NCBI RefSeq assembly: GCF_004348985.1
Contig: NZ_SMKW01000004.1
Span: forward strand, 124,001 to 188,000
Length of the DNA: 64,000 bases
Reading direction: 5' to 3'
From: Saccharopolyspora elongata
Lineage (GTDB): Bacteria > Actinomycetota > Actinomycetes > Mycobacteriales > Pseudonocardiaceae
Shown in pieces: positions 55,570 to 64,000 of the stretch; the stretch's first letter is position 1; the number at the start of each line of letters is the position of its first letter. Made by a program: the position numbers and the translations under genes. The notes under the pieces are model-generated. The model was given only the letters and a program-made list of their open reading frames with translations, was not told the DNA's origin and made no database searches.

Positions 55570-55675
55570 CCGGACGATCCGCCGGGCGGGCGCTGACCGA
55601 CGCGCGGGATCTCCGCGCACGTTGCGAAGCGCGCGGCATTAGGACGTGTCCGCCGGGACATGTTCGTGGCGGAAA

Positions 55676-55707
55676 ACGGGGTGGCCCACTGCTCCGTGCC
55701 ACCCCGT
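55676..55707. terminator. hairpin terminator between glutaminase and P450 genes
   Basis: ACGGGGTGGC (55676-55685) pairs with GCCACCCCGT (55698-55707) around a 12-base loop, nine bases past the P450 stop and ~107 past the glutaminase stop. It can serve both convergent genes. Confidence 0.75.
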
Positions 55708-55715
55708 CACGTGCC

Positions 55716-56912
55716 TCAGCCCCCGAGCACTACTGGCAACGTGCGCGGGGCGTGCACGTGGACGCTGCGGCGGTAGGTCAGCTCGGCCGGGTCGGCCACG
55801 ATGCGCAGTCGCGGGAAGCGGTTGAACAGGGCGGCCAGCCCGACTTCGCCCTCCAGCCGGACCAGGGCGGCACCCAGGCATCGGTGGATGCCGTAGCCGA
55901 AGGCGAGGTGGCCGGTGGTGTTGCGGTCCGGGTCCAGCACGTCCGGATCCCCGAACCGCGCCGGGTCGCGGTTGGCCGCACCAGTGGACAGGGTGACCGA
56001 TGCACCCCTGGGGATCGTGACCCCGCCGATCTCCAGGTCTTCGGTGGCGAACCGCAATGAGGCGTTGAGGGCCGGCGAGAGCCAGCGCAGCAACTCCTCG
56101 ATCAGCGACGGCGCCGACTCGGGCCTGGCGAGTCGCTCGCGCGCGGAGTCGTCGGCCACCAGGGCGCGGACGCTGTTGGTGATGAACACCGCGGTGGTCT
56201 CGTGGCCCGCCATCAGCAGCAGCATGGCCATCGCCACGATCTCCAGGTCGGAGAGCCGGTCACCCTCGTCGGACGCCGAGATCAGCGCGGAGAGCAGTGC
56301 GTCGTCGGGCGCGGCGCGCTTGGCCGCGACCAGCCCCTCCAGGTAGGTGGCCATCTGGGCGGAGGCACGCTCCAGCTCGGGCTCGGGGCATTCGTCGATG
56401 AGGACGGTGGACAGGCGTGCGAACTCGTCACGATCGATCTCGGGGACGCCGAGCAGTTCACTGATCACCACCATCGGCAGCACGATCGCGTACTGTGCCA
56501 CGAGATCGACCGGTTCGTCCTCGGGCAGAGCGGCCAGCAGTTCCCCGGCGACGGCCTCGACGCGCGGGCGCAGCCTGGCGATCCGCCGAGCGGTGAACGC
56601 CTGGGTGACCAGGCTTCGCAGCCGGGTGTGTTCAGGCGGGTCGAGCGAGGTCAGCATGTGCGACATCGGGGCGGGCAGCCCAGGCGGTGCGGACGCGCGT
56701 TCCTCGGCGGGCAGACTGGACCGCCAGTCCTTCGCCAGCCGCTCGTCGGCGAGCCCCGCCCGCACGTCGTCGTAGCGGGTGACCAGCCAGGTCCGTCCAC
56801 CCTCGAAGTCGACCTCGCGGACGGGACAGGTCTCGCGCGTCCCGGCGAGCGCCGCGTGCGGGTCTCGCCAGTAGTGCTCGGTGAAGGAATCCTCTTGCGT
56901 CGCACCTGTCAT
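55716..56912 (-). CDS. cytochrome P450
   Basis: A 398-residue soluble bacterial P450 from ATG 56912. The I-helix motif is AGHETTAVF, the K-helix ExxR is in EELLRW and the heme ligand Cys is in FGYGIHRCLGAAL. The C-helix HTRLRSLV region is present. Length and style match actinomycete secondary-metabolism P450s needing ferredoxin partners, none of which is in the window. It is 55 bases downstream of the cyclase-like gene on the same strand, so it probably hydroxylates or oxidises the terpenoid product. Confidence 0.93.
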   Translation of the reverse strand: MTGATQEDSFTEHYWRDPHAALAGTRETCPVREVDFEGGRTWLVTRYDDVRAGLADERLAKDWRSSLPAEERASAPPGLPAPMSHMLTSLDPPEHTRLRSLVTQAFTARRIARLRPRVEAVAGELLAALPEDEPVDLVAQYAIVLPMVVISELLGVPEIDRDEFARLSTVLIDECPEPELERASAQMATYLEGLVAAKRAAPDDALLSALISASDEGDRLSDLEIVAMAMLLLMAGHETTAVFITNSVRALVADDSARERLARPESAPSLIEELLRWLSPALNASLRFATEDLEIGGVTIPRGASVTLSTGAANRDPARFGDPDVLDPDRNTTGHLAFGYGIHRCLGAALVRLEGEVGLAALFNRFPRLRIVADPAELTYRRSVHVHAPRTLPVVLGG

Positions 56913-56967
56913 GGGGTTCTCCGTTCCTTGGAGTGTGCCGTACGGCGATGCCGGAATACCTGCGGGA

Positions 56968-58644
56968 TCAGCGCACCGCATCCCGGTAGCGGCCGAGCGC
57001 GCGAAGGGCCATGCCCTGCGTGAACGCGGGGTTGCTGTATCGGCTCACGTAGCGCACGTACTCGTGGACGCTCTCCGCCGGCCACCCACCGCCGGGCGTC
57101 CGCCTCGCCAGCAACCAGTCCACCCCAGGACGCACGTGAGCCGGATCGGCGCCCGAGGCCAGCAGGCCCGAGATCGCCCAGCCGGTCTCTTCGACAGTGG
57201 CGGACGCACCAGCCCCGTCGCCCCACGAACCGTCGGACAGCCGGGCACGTTCCAGCCATGCCCTCGCGCGGCGGGCCGTTCCGTCGTCCGCCAAGCCGGC
57301 TTTGGAGAAGGTTTCGAGCACGGCGGCGGTAGCCATCGTGTGGTGCCGATACCACACCGACTCGAAGGCGCCGTCCGGCAACTGGGCCTTGGCGAGCCAG
57401 CGCAGCGCGCGGCGAACCCGGCGGTCATCCGCCGGGACACCCGCGTCGAGCAGCGCATCGACGGCCTGCACGGTGGTCATCGGGCACGGCCCGCTGTTGG
57501 CGACCTTGGTGTTGCGCACGCAGAGCCCCCAGGAACCGCGGGTGTCCTGCAACCGGGTCAGCCAGTCGACACCGAGCTCGATCGCCCTGGCCTGCCCCTC
57601 GCCGGGCAGCCGGCACAGCACGGAAAGGATCTCGCTCGTTTCCAAGGTCGAGGGCCAGCCCTCGGTGCCCGCCCAGCCCCAGTAGCCCGGCGGGCACCCG
57701 AACGCGAGGAACGGGCGATGCTGCTGGAGGCGCACGAACAGCCCGGCCGACGCGGCCAGCCTCGGGTCGTCCGCGTAACCGGCCTCGGCAAGCCCGCGCG
57801 CGGCGTACATCGTCCACGCCGCGTCGAGCGGCCCGGTCTGCCACCAGCCGTCGGGGTCCATCGTCCGGCGAAACCACTTGACCGCGGCTTCGACCATGTC
57901 CGGCGCCAGGTCCGCGCGGGCCAGACCGGTGCAGACCAGACCGGTGACCCAGGCGTTCTCGCACCAGGCCCCGGTCGAGCCCTCATGCTCGTAGACCTGC
58001 CGGATCGCCGTCAGCGCGTTCGGCTTCCCCAGCCGGGCCAGCACCCGCTGGAAGCCGGTGAGGGGCTTGTGCCGGGCCTGGGCGAGGCCGAGCGCGAACG
58101 CCATCGGCACGCGCAGGTCGAACAGCCTGCGGTACAGGCCCGGAAATAGCGCCACCTCCAGCGGGAAGCGGCGCATTTCCTCGGGAGCCAGCCAGCCGAC
58201 GAAGCCGTAGTACTGCCGGCACCACGAGACGACCTCCGGGTGCGGGATCGCGTCCAGGCCGCCGAAATCCGTCATCCAGCGCTGCCCGGCCGCCACCGAC
58301 TCGGCGCTGCCCACCGGGTCGACCAGGTGGAGCACGGCCGAGCCGACGGCCGTCGGCCCGGCCTCGCTGGACAGGCCGGGAACCATCGCCCAACCGCCGT
58401 CGGCGTTCTGCGTTCGCCTGAGCCACCCGGCGCCCGCCGCGATCAAGTCCGCGCTGCCGCCCGGATCGGCGTAATGCAGCGCGGACAGCGCACCGACCGT
58501 CCCGAGCGTCGAGGTCAGATTGTCCTCGCTGTAGTCGAACACGCCGTCGGCACGCTGAGCGAGGAACAGCGCCTCCGCGCCCTCACGGATCGCCTTGTCG
58601 AGCGCGTCCGTGAACGGATCGGGGTCGGCCTGCACCATCGTCAT
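56968..58644 (-). CDS. squalene-hopene cyclase-like protein lacking the DxDD Asp motif
   Basis: A 558-residue alpha/alpha-barrel protein from ATG 58644, preceded by GGAGGA. QW-like repeats are plentiful (QNADGGWAM, QDTRGSWGL, LSDGSWGDG, TPGGGWP). The place aligned with the SHC catalytic DVDDTA reads PSTLETS (~331-337), so the proton-donating Asp is absent and Glu335 is the nearest acid. It is shorter than SHC (~630) and has no obvious membrane segment. The class may cyclise a pre-activated (epoxidised) chain or another prenyl substrate. Neighbouring P450, prenyl synthase, UbiA and epoxidase genes support terpenoid biosynthesis. Confidence 0.8.
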   Translation of the reverse strand: MTMVQADPDPFTDALDKAIREGAEALFLAQRADGVFDYSEDNLTSTLGTVGALSALHYADPGGSADLIAAGAGWLRRTQNADGGWAMVPGLSSEAGPTAVGSAVLHLVDPVGSAESVAAGQRWMTDFGGLDAIPHPEVVSWCRQYYGFVGWLAPEEMRRFPLEVALFPGLYRRLFDLRVPMAFALGLAQARHKPLTGFQRVLARLGKPNALTAIRQVYEHEGSTGAWCENAWVTGLVCTGLARADLAPDMVEAAVKWFRRTMDPDGWWQTGPLDAAWTMYAARGLAEAGYADDPRLAASAGLFVRLQQHRPFLAFGCPPGYWGWAGTEGWPSTLETSEILSVLCRLPGEGQARAIELGVDWLTRLQDTRGSWGLCVRNTKVANSGPCPMTTVQAVDALLDAGVPADDRRVRRALRWLAKAQLPDGAFESVWYRHHTMATAAVLETFSKAGLADDGTARRARAWLERARLSDGSWGDGAGASATVEETGWAISGLLASGADPAHVRPGVDWLLARRTPGGGWPAESVHEYVRYVSRYSNPAFTQGMALRALGRYRDAVR

Positions 58645-59279
58645 GCGGATTCCTCCAGCCCAGTCGTGGTATTCGGCAGCTCGTGGCGGGGCACGGCGGC
58701 CCGGAAGGGATTTGGTGGGTACCCGAACCCGCCACAACCGCCGACCAGGTGACGACCTGTTGATCGGGCAGGTCGTCGGTGTCGCAGTCGCGGATACCGG
58801 TCGCGGATCACGGGCGAAATGCGTTGTCCGCTAACCGATTTCGCGCATGCTTCACCGTACTCGATCATTCCTGGATCGACCAGTTCTTCACGCTGTGTGT
58901 CTGCAATGAGCCAGATCGAGCCCGGAGGGTCCGGATGCTGGAGAGTCCGGGTACCGGGGCACGCGGGAACAACCACTTTTCAGTAGTATACCGGTGATTT
59001 CGTACGAGTCGGTACAACGCCGGTCTGCCGTCCACCCGCGATGCACCGTAGGCAGGGCATCTCAAGTTGATGGACTTCTAGGGGTTTTCGGGCAACGTCA
59101 TTTGCCCATTCGCGCCCTTCTTGGCGCGGACCCGTTGACACGATGGCGTCTGGTCTGAAGTAATCAAGATCAGTATCCCGTTTCGGTCAAGCCTGTTCGC
59201 CTTTCGCGGCTCCATCGGCCGCGACCGGATTCCGCTTGCGCGGTGAGAACGTGTGCACGTCATGAACGGAGATCAGCCT
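58645..59279. promoter_or_regulatory. 635-base divergent promoter region of the terpenoid cluster
   Basis: No credible ORF. It is noticeably more AT-rich than its surroundings at 58970-59010 and 59080-59200. TTGACA occurs at 59135-59140 as a possible -35 for the rightward operon. GGGCAA-N6-TTGCCC (59090-59107) is a small inverted repeat, and ACCGGTGATTTCGTACGAG near 58990 resembles pseudopalindromic regulator sites. None is certain. Confidence 0.45.
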
Positions 59280-60332
59280 GTGACTACCATCCGGCACCAG
59301 TTGTCCCTGAACGAGAATTTCGCGGCACCACTGCCTGGAGTGCGTGAGGCCATTGTGGACGGATCCGGTCGGGTCAACCTGACGCTCGACGCGATGTCCA
59401 CCGGGTTGACGCGGGCGATCGCCGGACATTTCGGGCTGGATTCCGCGCAGGTGTTCGTCGGTCCCGGCTCGGGGGCGCTCCTGCAGCAGTTCCTCACCGC
59501 CTTCGCGGGCGGCGGCGAAGTCGTGCACGCGTGGCCGTCGTTCGAGATGTATCCGCTGCTGGTGCAGAATGCGGGTGCCACGGCGGTGCCGGTGGCGCTC
59601 CGGGAGGACGCTCACGACCTGGCCGCGATGGCCGACGCCGTCACCGAGCGGACCAAGGTCGTGCTGCTGTGCAATCCGAACAACCCGACCGGAACCGTGT
59701 TCGGCGAGGCCGAGATGCGGACGTTCCTGGACCGCCTTCCCGCGGGCGTCCTCGTGCTGATCGACGAGGCGTACGCTGATTTCGCCGATCAATCCGCGAT
59801 CGCCAACGGCATCCGGCTCGCCGCCGAAGATCCGCGCGTTTGCGTGGTGCGCACTTTCTCCAAGTCCCACGGGCTGCTCGGGCTCCGGGTCGGCTACCTG
59901 ATCGCCGACGAGGCGGTGGTCACCGGACTCCGGCCCGGCTCGTACTTCTTCCGGGTCAGCACCGTGGCACAGGATGCCGCGATCGTCGCGCTGCGCGCCG
60001 AAGAGGTGATGCGAAGGCAGTGCGCCGAAGTCGCCGCAGAACGCGACCGGGTGTACGCGCGGTTGCTCGCGCTCGGCCTGGAGGTGCCCCGCAGTCATGG
60101 CAACTTCCACTGGCTGACGCTCGGCGAGGCGAACGAGTCGTTCGTGCGCTTCTGCGCGGCCGGTGGCATCGAGGTGCGGACGCTCGCCGGCGGCGCCGGG
60201 GTCCGGGTGACGGTAGGCACTCCCGAGGCCAACGACGCATTGCTCGAACTCACCCGGCGTTTCCTGCACGGCGACGAACCGCCGGGCGGCGACTCCCAGG
60301 CGCGGCAGCCGGTTTCCGTCGATCGCGCCTGA
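59280..60332 (+). CDS. HisC-like class I/II aminotransferase
   Basis: A 350-residue PLP enzyme. GTG 59280 is chosen because GGAG (59268-59271) lies eight bases upstream; GTG 59253 and ATG 59262 are in frame alternatives. NPNNPTG, IDEAYADF and the PLP-binding Lys in TFSKSHGLLGLRVGY are typical of histidinol-phosphate/aromatic aminotransferases. It is first in a tight operon with prenyl synthase, UbiA and FAD genes (one-base gap to the next), and is not near histidine genes. It probably makes or converts an amino/keto acid used as the prenyl acceptor; this is inference. Confidence 0.88.
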   Translation: MTTIRHQLSLNENFAAPLPGVREAIVDGSGRVNLTLDAMSTGLTRAIAGHFGLDSAQVFVGPGSGALLQQFLTAFAGGGEVVHAWPSFEMYPLLVQNAGATAVPVALREDAHDLAAMADAVTERTKVVLLCNPNNPTGTVFGEAEMRTFLDRLPAGVLVLIDEAYADFADQSAIANGIRLAAEDPRVCVVRTFSKSHGLLGLRVGYLIADEAVVTGLRPGSYFFRVSTVAQDAAIVALRAEEVMRRQCAEVAAERDRVYARLLALGLEVPRSHGNFHWLTLGEANESFVRFCAAGGIEVRTLAGGAGVRVTVGTPEANDALLELTRRFLHGDEPPGGDSQARQPVSVDRA

Positions 60333-60333
60333 C

Positions 60334-61341
60334 ATGACCAACACCGAAACCTACGCGGTGCCCACCGGGTTCGGTTCGCCGGAACTGATCGGGTTGCTCA
60401 ACCGCGAGATGCGGAAAAGGTGGTCGGCGGTCGCCGAGCGGACCGACCAGATGGCCGGCTACGCACTGCTGGCGCCCGGCAAAATGCTGCGACCGATGCT
60501 GCTGCTCACCTCGGCGGATGCCACCGGCGGCGACAGTGCACAGCTGCTACCGGCCGCCCTGGCCGTGGAGTACCTGCACGTGGCCACACTGGTGCACGAC
60601 GACATCATCGACGATGACGAGCTGCGCCGGGGCCGGCCCACCGTGCACACCCATTACGGCATGCCCGACGCGCTTGTCACGGGCGATTTCCTGATCCTGA
60701 ACATGACCAGCACGCTCCTCGAATGCACGGCCGTGCAGCCGGCCGCCGTGCTCGAGGCGGCCCGGGTCCTGTCCACCGCGGGATCCGATGTGTGCCGTGG
60801 GCAGGTCCGGGAAGCCGGAATGGCCGGCGATCTGAACTGCCCTGTCGGCGACTACCAGGAAATGGTGGCGCTCAAGACCGGCGCACTGTTCCGGGGCGCC
60901 TGCCGGGCCGGGGCGATCCTCGGCGGCGCCACCGCCGAACACGCCGACGCCGTCACCCGGTACGCCGAGCATCTCGGCGTGGGCTTCCAGATCTTCGACG
61001 ATCTGCTGCCCTACCTGGCCGATTCCCCGACGACGGGCAAGCCGGCCACCAGCGACGTGGCCAATCTGCGCCCCACCTTCCCGGTGCTCGTCGGCTACCA
61101 GGCCGCCGGGGACGGCGACCGGCGCCGGTTCGCCGAGGCGTTGTCGGGCCGGATGCCGGTCGCGGATTCGCACCGGCTCATGCGGGAACTCCTGATCAGC
61201 ACCGGAGCGCTGGACCTCAGCCGGGCGCGCGCCGCCGAAGAGATCGCCTGGGCGCGCGAGAGCATCGCGGACCTGCCGGGGACAGCGGCGGTCGAGCAGA
61301 TGCTGGCCATCGCCGATCTGTCCATCGACCGGAACCGGTAG
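60334..61341 (+). CDS. polyprenyl diphosphate synthase with altered second Asp motif
   Basis: A 335-residue trans-isoprenyl diphosphate synthase. The first Asp-rich motif is intact (HDDIIDDDELRRGRPTVH, Asp89/90/93/94). The second reads FDDLLPYL (Asp222, Asp223, then Pro226), where DDxxD is normal, and the later TGKPATSDVANLRPTFP keeps the loop with K-to-R. Ala/Leu residues before the first motif give no firm chain length; GGPP is a reasonable guess. It starts one base after the aminotransferase stop and is followed two bases later by UbiA, so it supplies the prenyl donor. Confidence 0.88.
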   Translation: MTNTETYAVPTGFGSPELIGLLNREMRKRWSAVAERTDQMAGYALLAPGKMLRPMLLLTSADATGGDSAQLLPAALAVEYLHVATLVHDDIIDDDELRRGRPTVHTHYGMPDALVTGDFLILNMTSTLLECTAVQPAAVLEAARVLSTAGSDVCRGQVREAGMAGDLNCPVGDYQEMVALKTGALFRGACRAGAILGGATAEHADAVTRYAEHLGVGFQIFDDLLPYLADSPTTGKPATSDVANLRPTFPVLVGYQAAGDGDRRRFAEALSGRMPVADSHRLMRELLISTGALDLSRARAAEEIAWARESIADLPGTAAVEQMLAIADLSIDRNR

Positions 61342-61343
61342 CC

Positions 61344-62327
61344 ATGCGCGACCGATGGGAGCGAGCGCGCCGAAGCCTGTGGGCGCACGTGCAGACCTGC
61401 CGGCCGTACACGCTTTGCTATCCGGTGCTCGTGGGCGTCGCGGGGGCCGGTGTCGGCGGCGCGGCCGGGCTCGCCGAGTTCGTCATCGCCGGCTGCGGGC
61501 CCGCGTTCGGCTGGCTGTCCGGGCACTACCTCGGTGACTACTTCGACCGGGAGCTGGACCGGGTCGCGAAACCGCAGCGCCCCATCCCGTCCGGAAGGCT
61601 GCCGGCCGGGACCGCGCTCACCTGCGGCATCGGGTTCGCGGTCGGCGCGGCGACGCTGCTGACCTGGGCGAACTGGCGGACGCTGCTGCTGGTGGTCGTG
61701 GCACTGGGCGGAATCGTGGCCTACAGCAGGTTCTGCAAGGCCCGTGGTCTCTCCGGGAACCTGGTGCGCGGCCTGATCACCGCGCTGGCCTTCCTGATCG
61801 GCGCCATGGTCGTGGATCCGCTGCCCGGTTGGCCGGCAGTCGTGTTCTCCGTGGTCTTCCTGCTGCACGACACGGCGTCCAATCTGGTCGGCACGCTCCG
61901 CGACGTGGACGGTGATCGCGCCGCCGGTTACCGGTCGGTGCCCGTGCGATACGGGATGCGCTACGCCACCCGGCTGATCACGATGCTGTACGCCTCGGCG
62001 ATCGTCACCGCCGCATTCGGCCTCTTGCTGCCGCACCGGCCCGGCTACCCGGTGCTGCTCACCGCAGCGGCCTGCGTCGGCCTGGTCGCGGTGCTGCCGC
62101 TGCTGTGGCTGGCGCCGACGCTGAGCCAGACCCGTGCGTTGCGGGCACATGAGCTCCTGGTCGCCGAACGCCTCGTTCTCGCCGGCGCGGTCCTCGCCCG
62201 CACCGTCCCCGCGGTCACGGTCGGCTCGCTGCTCGTCCTGGTGCTGGTCTTCAGCCTGTGGACCCAGGCCGTGATGCGGTCGAAACACGAAATCGCCGCC
62301 GACGACAAGGAGACCCAGCCGACATGA
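61344..62327 (+). CDS. UbiA-family membrane prenyltransferase
   Basis: A 327-residue integral membrane protein with 7-9 helices. The first Asp motif is GDYFDRELDRVAKPQRPIPSG-like (Asp65, Asp68, Asp72) and the second is TLRDVDGDRAAGY. These bind Mg-diphosphate of the prenyl donor. UbiA enzymes prenylate aromatic or other acceptors at the membrane, and some relatives act as terpene cyclases. ATGA overlap with the following FAD gene shows translational coupling. Together with the upstream synthase this implies prenyl transfer to an unidentified acceptor. Confidence 0.9.
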   Translation: MRDRWERARRSLWAHVQTCRPYTLCYPVLVGVAGAGVGGAAGLAEFVIAGCGPAFGWLSGHYLGDYFDRELDRVAKPQRPIPSGRLPAGTALTCGIGFAVGAATLLTWANWRTLLLVVVALGGIVAYSRFCKARGLSGNLVRGLITALAFLIGAMVVDPLPGWPAVVFSVVFLLHDTASNLVGTLRDVDGDRAAGYRSVPVRYGMRYATRLITMLYASAIVTAAFGLLLPHRPGYPVLLTAAACVGLVAVLPLLWLAPTLSQTRALRAHELLVAERLVLAGAVLARTVPAVTVGSLLVLVLVFSLWTQAVMRSKHEIAADDKETQPT

Positions 62328-63622
62328 GCTCTCCCGCTTTCGAGGAAGTCGGCACCGAGCGTGCGGACGTCGTGGTCTGCGGGGCGGGTGTGGGCGGCCT
62401 GGCCGCCGCACATGCGCTCGGTGCGCTGGGGCTGCGGGTCGTGGTCGTCGAGAAGCAACCAAGGGTGCCCCGGATACCGAAGGGCGAGGTGCTGCAGCCC
62501 GGGGCGTTGAAGATCCTGGATGCGTGGGGGGTCACTAAACGCCTGGAACATCAAGGCGCGGTAAGGCTTTCCGCGCTGGTCGCCTGCGAGGGCCGGGGCG
62601 ACGCCCGGATGTCGCTGGACTACACGCAGTTGCCGGACGCGACCAACTGGCTGCTGTCGGCCGACCACGAGTCGATCCTGGGCGCGCTCGCCGAAAGCCT
62701 GCCGGAGACCGTCGGGCTTCGCCGCGGTGTGACGGTCCGCGAGGTGGTTCGCGACGACACCGGACGAATCACCGGCGTGACCGTGCGGGAAGGCGGACGT
62801 GCGCACGAAATCCGTGCACCGCTGGTGATCGCGGCCGATGGCGTTTCATCGCGGCTTCGGCGTGCGGCGGGCATCGACGCGAACCGGAAGGACTACCCGC
62901 ACCGGCTGGTCGCCCTCGACATCCCCGACGTGCCCGGCGCGGCGGCGGAGGTGACCGCCTACGTCACCGGCCGCGGTCTGCGGATGCGCTACCCGCTGCC
63001 CGGGGACCGGGTCCGGCTCTACGTCCAGGTAGAACCGAACGAGCTCCGGGGCATGGAGCACGACGCGATGCGGCGCTGGGGTGACGCGCTGATCGCGGAA
63101 CTGCCCGATCTGGCGACGTTCGAGGACCAGTTGCGGGGCAGTCTGCAGAAGCGGCAAACGCTTCCGGTGGCCCGGTTCGTCGCCGACGGCCTGTCCGCGC
63201 CCGGCATGGCTCTGGTCGGCGAAGCGGCACATTCGGTGCATCCGATGGCGGCGCAAGGCATGAACAGCGCAATCTACGACGCCCACGCCCTGAGCACCTG
63301 CATCGCCGACCGGTCCCAGTCCCTCGAATGGTCCGATGTGGACATCGCGTTGCGCGAGTACCAGCGTCGACGCCTGCCCGAACTGCGCCAGATCGGCAAG
63401 ATCAGCCACAACGCCGCGCGCATGCTGACCGACCTGTCGTGGGTGGGTCGCACGATCGGCCGGCGGGCACTGCGGAACACCGGCGCCAACCAGCGGCTCA
63501 GCTTCACCGTCATGCACAACCTGGCCGGTCTCGGCCTGCACCGGCTTTCGCCGTTCGACCGGCTCTGCCAGCTCGGGTTGCTGCCGGATCCGCTGGCCCG
63601 GCGCCGGCCCGGATGGGCATGA
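62324..63622 (+). CDS. FAD-dependent monooxygenase/epoxidase
   Basis: A 432-residue flavoprotein. VVVCGAGVGGLAAAHALGAL binds FAD, VIAADGVSSRLRRAAGI is the DG-type motif and GMALVGEAAHSVHPMAAQGM the GD motif. It lacks the thioredoxin-like C-terminal domain of aromatic hydroxylases. The C-terminal region (HNLAGLGLHRLSPF) may associate with the membrane. Such proteins in terpenoid clusters epoxidise a terminal isoprene alkene, giving the substrate for a cyclase without the DxDD acid. A geranylgeranyl-reductase-like role is the main alternative. Confidence 0.85.
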   Translation: MSSPAFEEVGTERADVVVCGAGVGGLAAAHALGALGLRVVVVEKQPRVPRIPKGEVLQPGALKILDAWGVTKRLEHQGAVRLSALVACEGRGDARMSLDYTQLPDATNWLLSADHESILGALAESLPETVGLRRGVTVREVVRDDTGRITGVTVREGGRAHEIRAPLVIAADGVSSRLRRAAGIDANRKDYPHRLVALDIPDVPGAAAEVTAYVTGRGLRMRYPLPGDRVRLYVQVEPNELRGMEHDAMRRWGDALIAELPDLATFEDQLRGSLQKRQTLPVARFVADGLSAPGMALVGEAAHSVHPMAAQGMNSAIYDAHALSTCIADRSQSLEWSDVDIALREYQRRRLPELRQIGKISHNAARMLTDLSWVGRTIGRRALRNTGANQRLSFTVMHNLAGLGLHRLSPFDRLCQLGLLPDPLARRRPGWA

Positions 63623-63645
63623 GGACCGGCGCCGTGCCAGGGGCG

Positions 63646-64000
63646 TCACCGCGGGCTGCACTCCACGACGACGAGGCCACCGGGCCAGGTGCGGGTCTCG
63701 ACCAGGCTCAGCCCCGCCTTGCCGACCAGCGCCTCGAAGTCCGCGACGCTGCGTTCCTGGCCGCCCAGCAGGACCAGGGACTGCAGGTCGAAGGAGGTGT
63801 TCTGCTTGGCGTGGTCGTCGCCGGCGAGAACTTCCACGACCAGTACCCGGCTGCTGTCGCCGGCGGCTTCGGCGCAGCGCCGCAGAATCCGCACCGCGTC
63901 CTCGTCGTTCCAGTCCGTGAGCACGCGGGAGACCAGGTAGACGTCCCGGCCGGGCGGCAGCGGGTCGAAGAAACTGCCCGGCACGAACGAGATCTGCCCT
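63646..64000 (-). CDS. O-methyltransferase, C-terminal part (gene continues beyond window)
   Basis: The frame is open to the right edge. GSFFDPLPPGRDVYLVSRVL, then DWNDEDAVRILRRCAEAAG, VLVVEVL and GGQERSVADFEALVGKAGL are typical of the C-terminal catalytic domain of the Methyltransf_2 family (DmpM/TcmN/CrtF-type), which methylates hydroxyl groups of natural products. It is convergent with the FAD gene across 23 bases and likely belongs to the same pathway as a tailoring enzyme. Confidence 0.88.
   Translation of the reverse strand, partial: GQISFVPGSFFDPLPPGRDVYLVSRVLTDWNDEDAVRILRRCAEAAGDSSRVLVVEVLAGDDHAKQNTSFDLQSLVLLGGQERSVADFEALVGKAGLSLVETRTWPGGLVVVECSPR

Noticed and set aside
58980-59030. 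Gamma-butyrolactone receptor (ARE-type) operator before the terpenoid operon.
   Set aside because: ACCGGT and CGTACG are present but spacing and symmetry do not match a clear ARE; kept only as a note in the promoter region.

Overview
The window is about 70% GC with dense, often overlapping genes and many GTG starts. SARP, SseB-like and PE-PPE-type proteins and duplicated regulators point to a filamentous actinomycete. The gene style resembles Pseudonocardiaceae such as Saccharopolyspora, but that is inference; no rRNA or tRNA gene was found to anchor taxonomy.

Region 1 (2-20712) is filled by one gene encoding a protein of more than 6,300 residues that enters from the left edge. It is modular: three His/Cys caspase-like units, a coiled coil, two ~2.8 kb duplicated blocks, recurring OmpA-like units, six ~85-residue repeats resembling helicase-associated domains, and a C-terminal OTU-type cysteine protease. 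A probable type VII secretion-associated protein, a DUF6924-like protein and a SnoaL-like protein follow.

Region 2 (20717-26830) looks like a ribosome-drug resistance island. It has an HSL-type esterase, a truncated plus an intact ABC-F protein, and a Cfr-like rRNA methylase translationally coupled to a spare ribosomal protein L32. All three transcription units appear to start with a TGC-TAGnnT promoter, a tiny leader ORF and a hairpin touching the leader's stop codon: a shared attenuation architecture. Two leaders encode nearly the same peptide.

Region 3 (26887-42058) is mixed chromosomal content: an AfsR-type regulator, a secreted PE-PPE/cutinase-like hydrolase, a NarL-type two-component pair, an NhaD/ArsB transporter, a secreted C39-like protease, a divergent MFS/LysR pair, an APH-like kinase and small proteins. 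Three decayed gene fragments (GPP34, FAD monooxygenase C-terminus, GlgX) lie between them.

Region 4 (42110-47400) is an amide/peptide-scavenging operon under a divergent double Lrp/AsnC regulator: AbgT-type transporter, M20 amidohydrolase with an apparent CTG start, and a binuclear amidohydrolase broken by a one-base homopolymer shift. A 17-bp hairpin lies between the last two.

Region 5 (47500-54139) holds a segment bounded by 29-nt inverted repeats (28/29 identical) carrying a TIGR00027-type methyltransferase, an FAD monooxygenase, a TetR with visible operators and a DoxX protein. A TetR/hydrolase pair whose hydrolase lacks a canonical start codon and a frameshifted membrane protein follow.

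Region 6 (54658-64000) starts with glutaminase and continues into a terpenoid/meroterpenoid gene cluster running off the right edge. A P450 and a squalene-hopene-cyclase-like protein without the catalytic DxDD Asp are on the minus strand. Divergent to them is a tight operon of HisC-like aminotransferase, polyprenyl diphosphate synthase, UbiA-type prenyltransferase and FAD epoxidase/monooxygenase. A convergent partial O-methyltransferase ends the window. The inferred logic is chain synthesis, transfer to an acceptor, epoxidation, cyclisation and oxidative/methyl tailoring.
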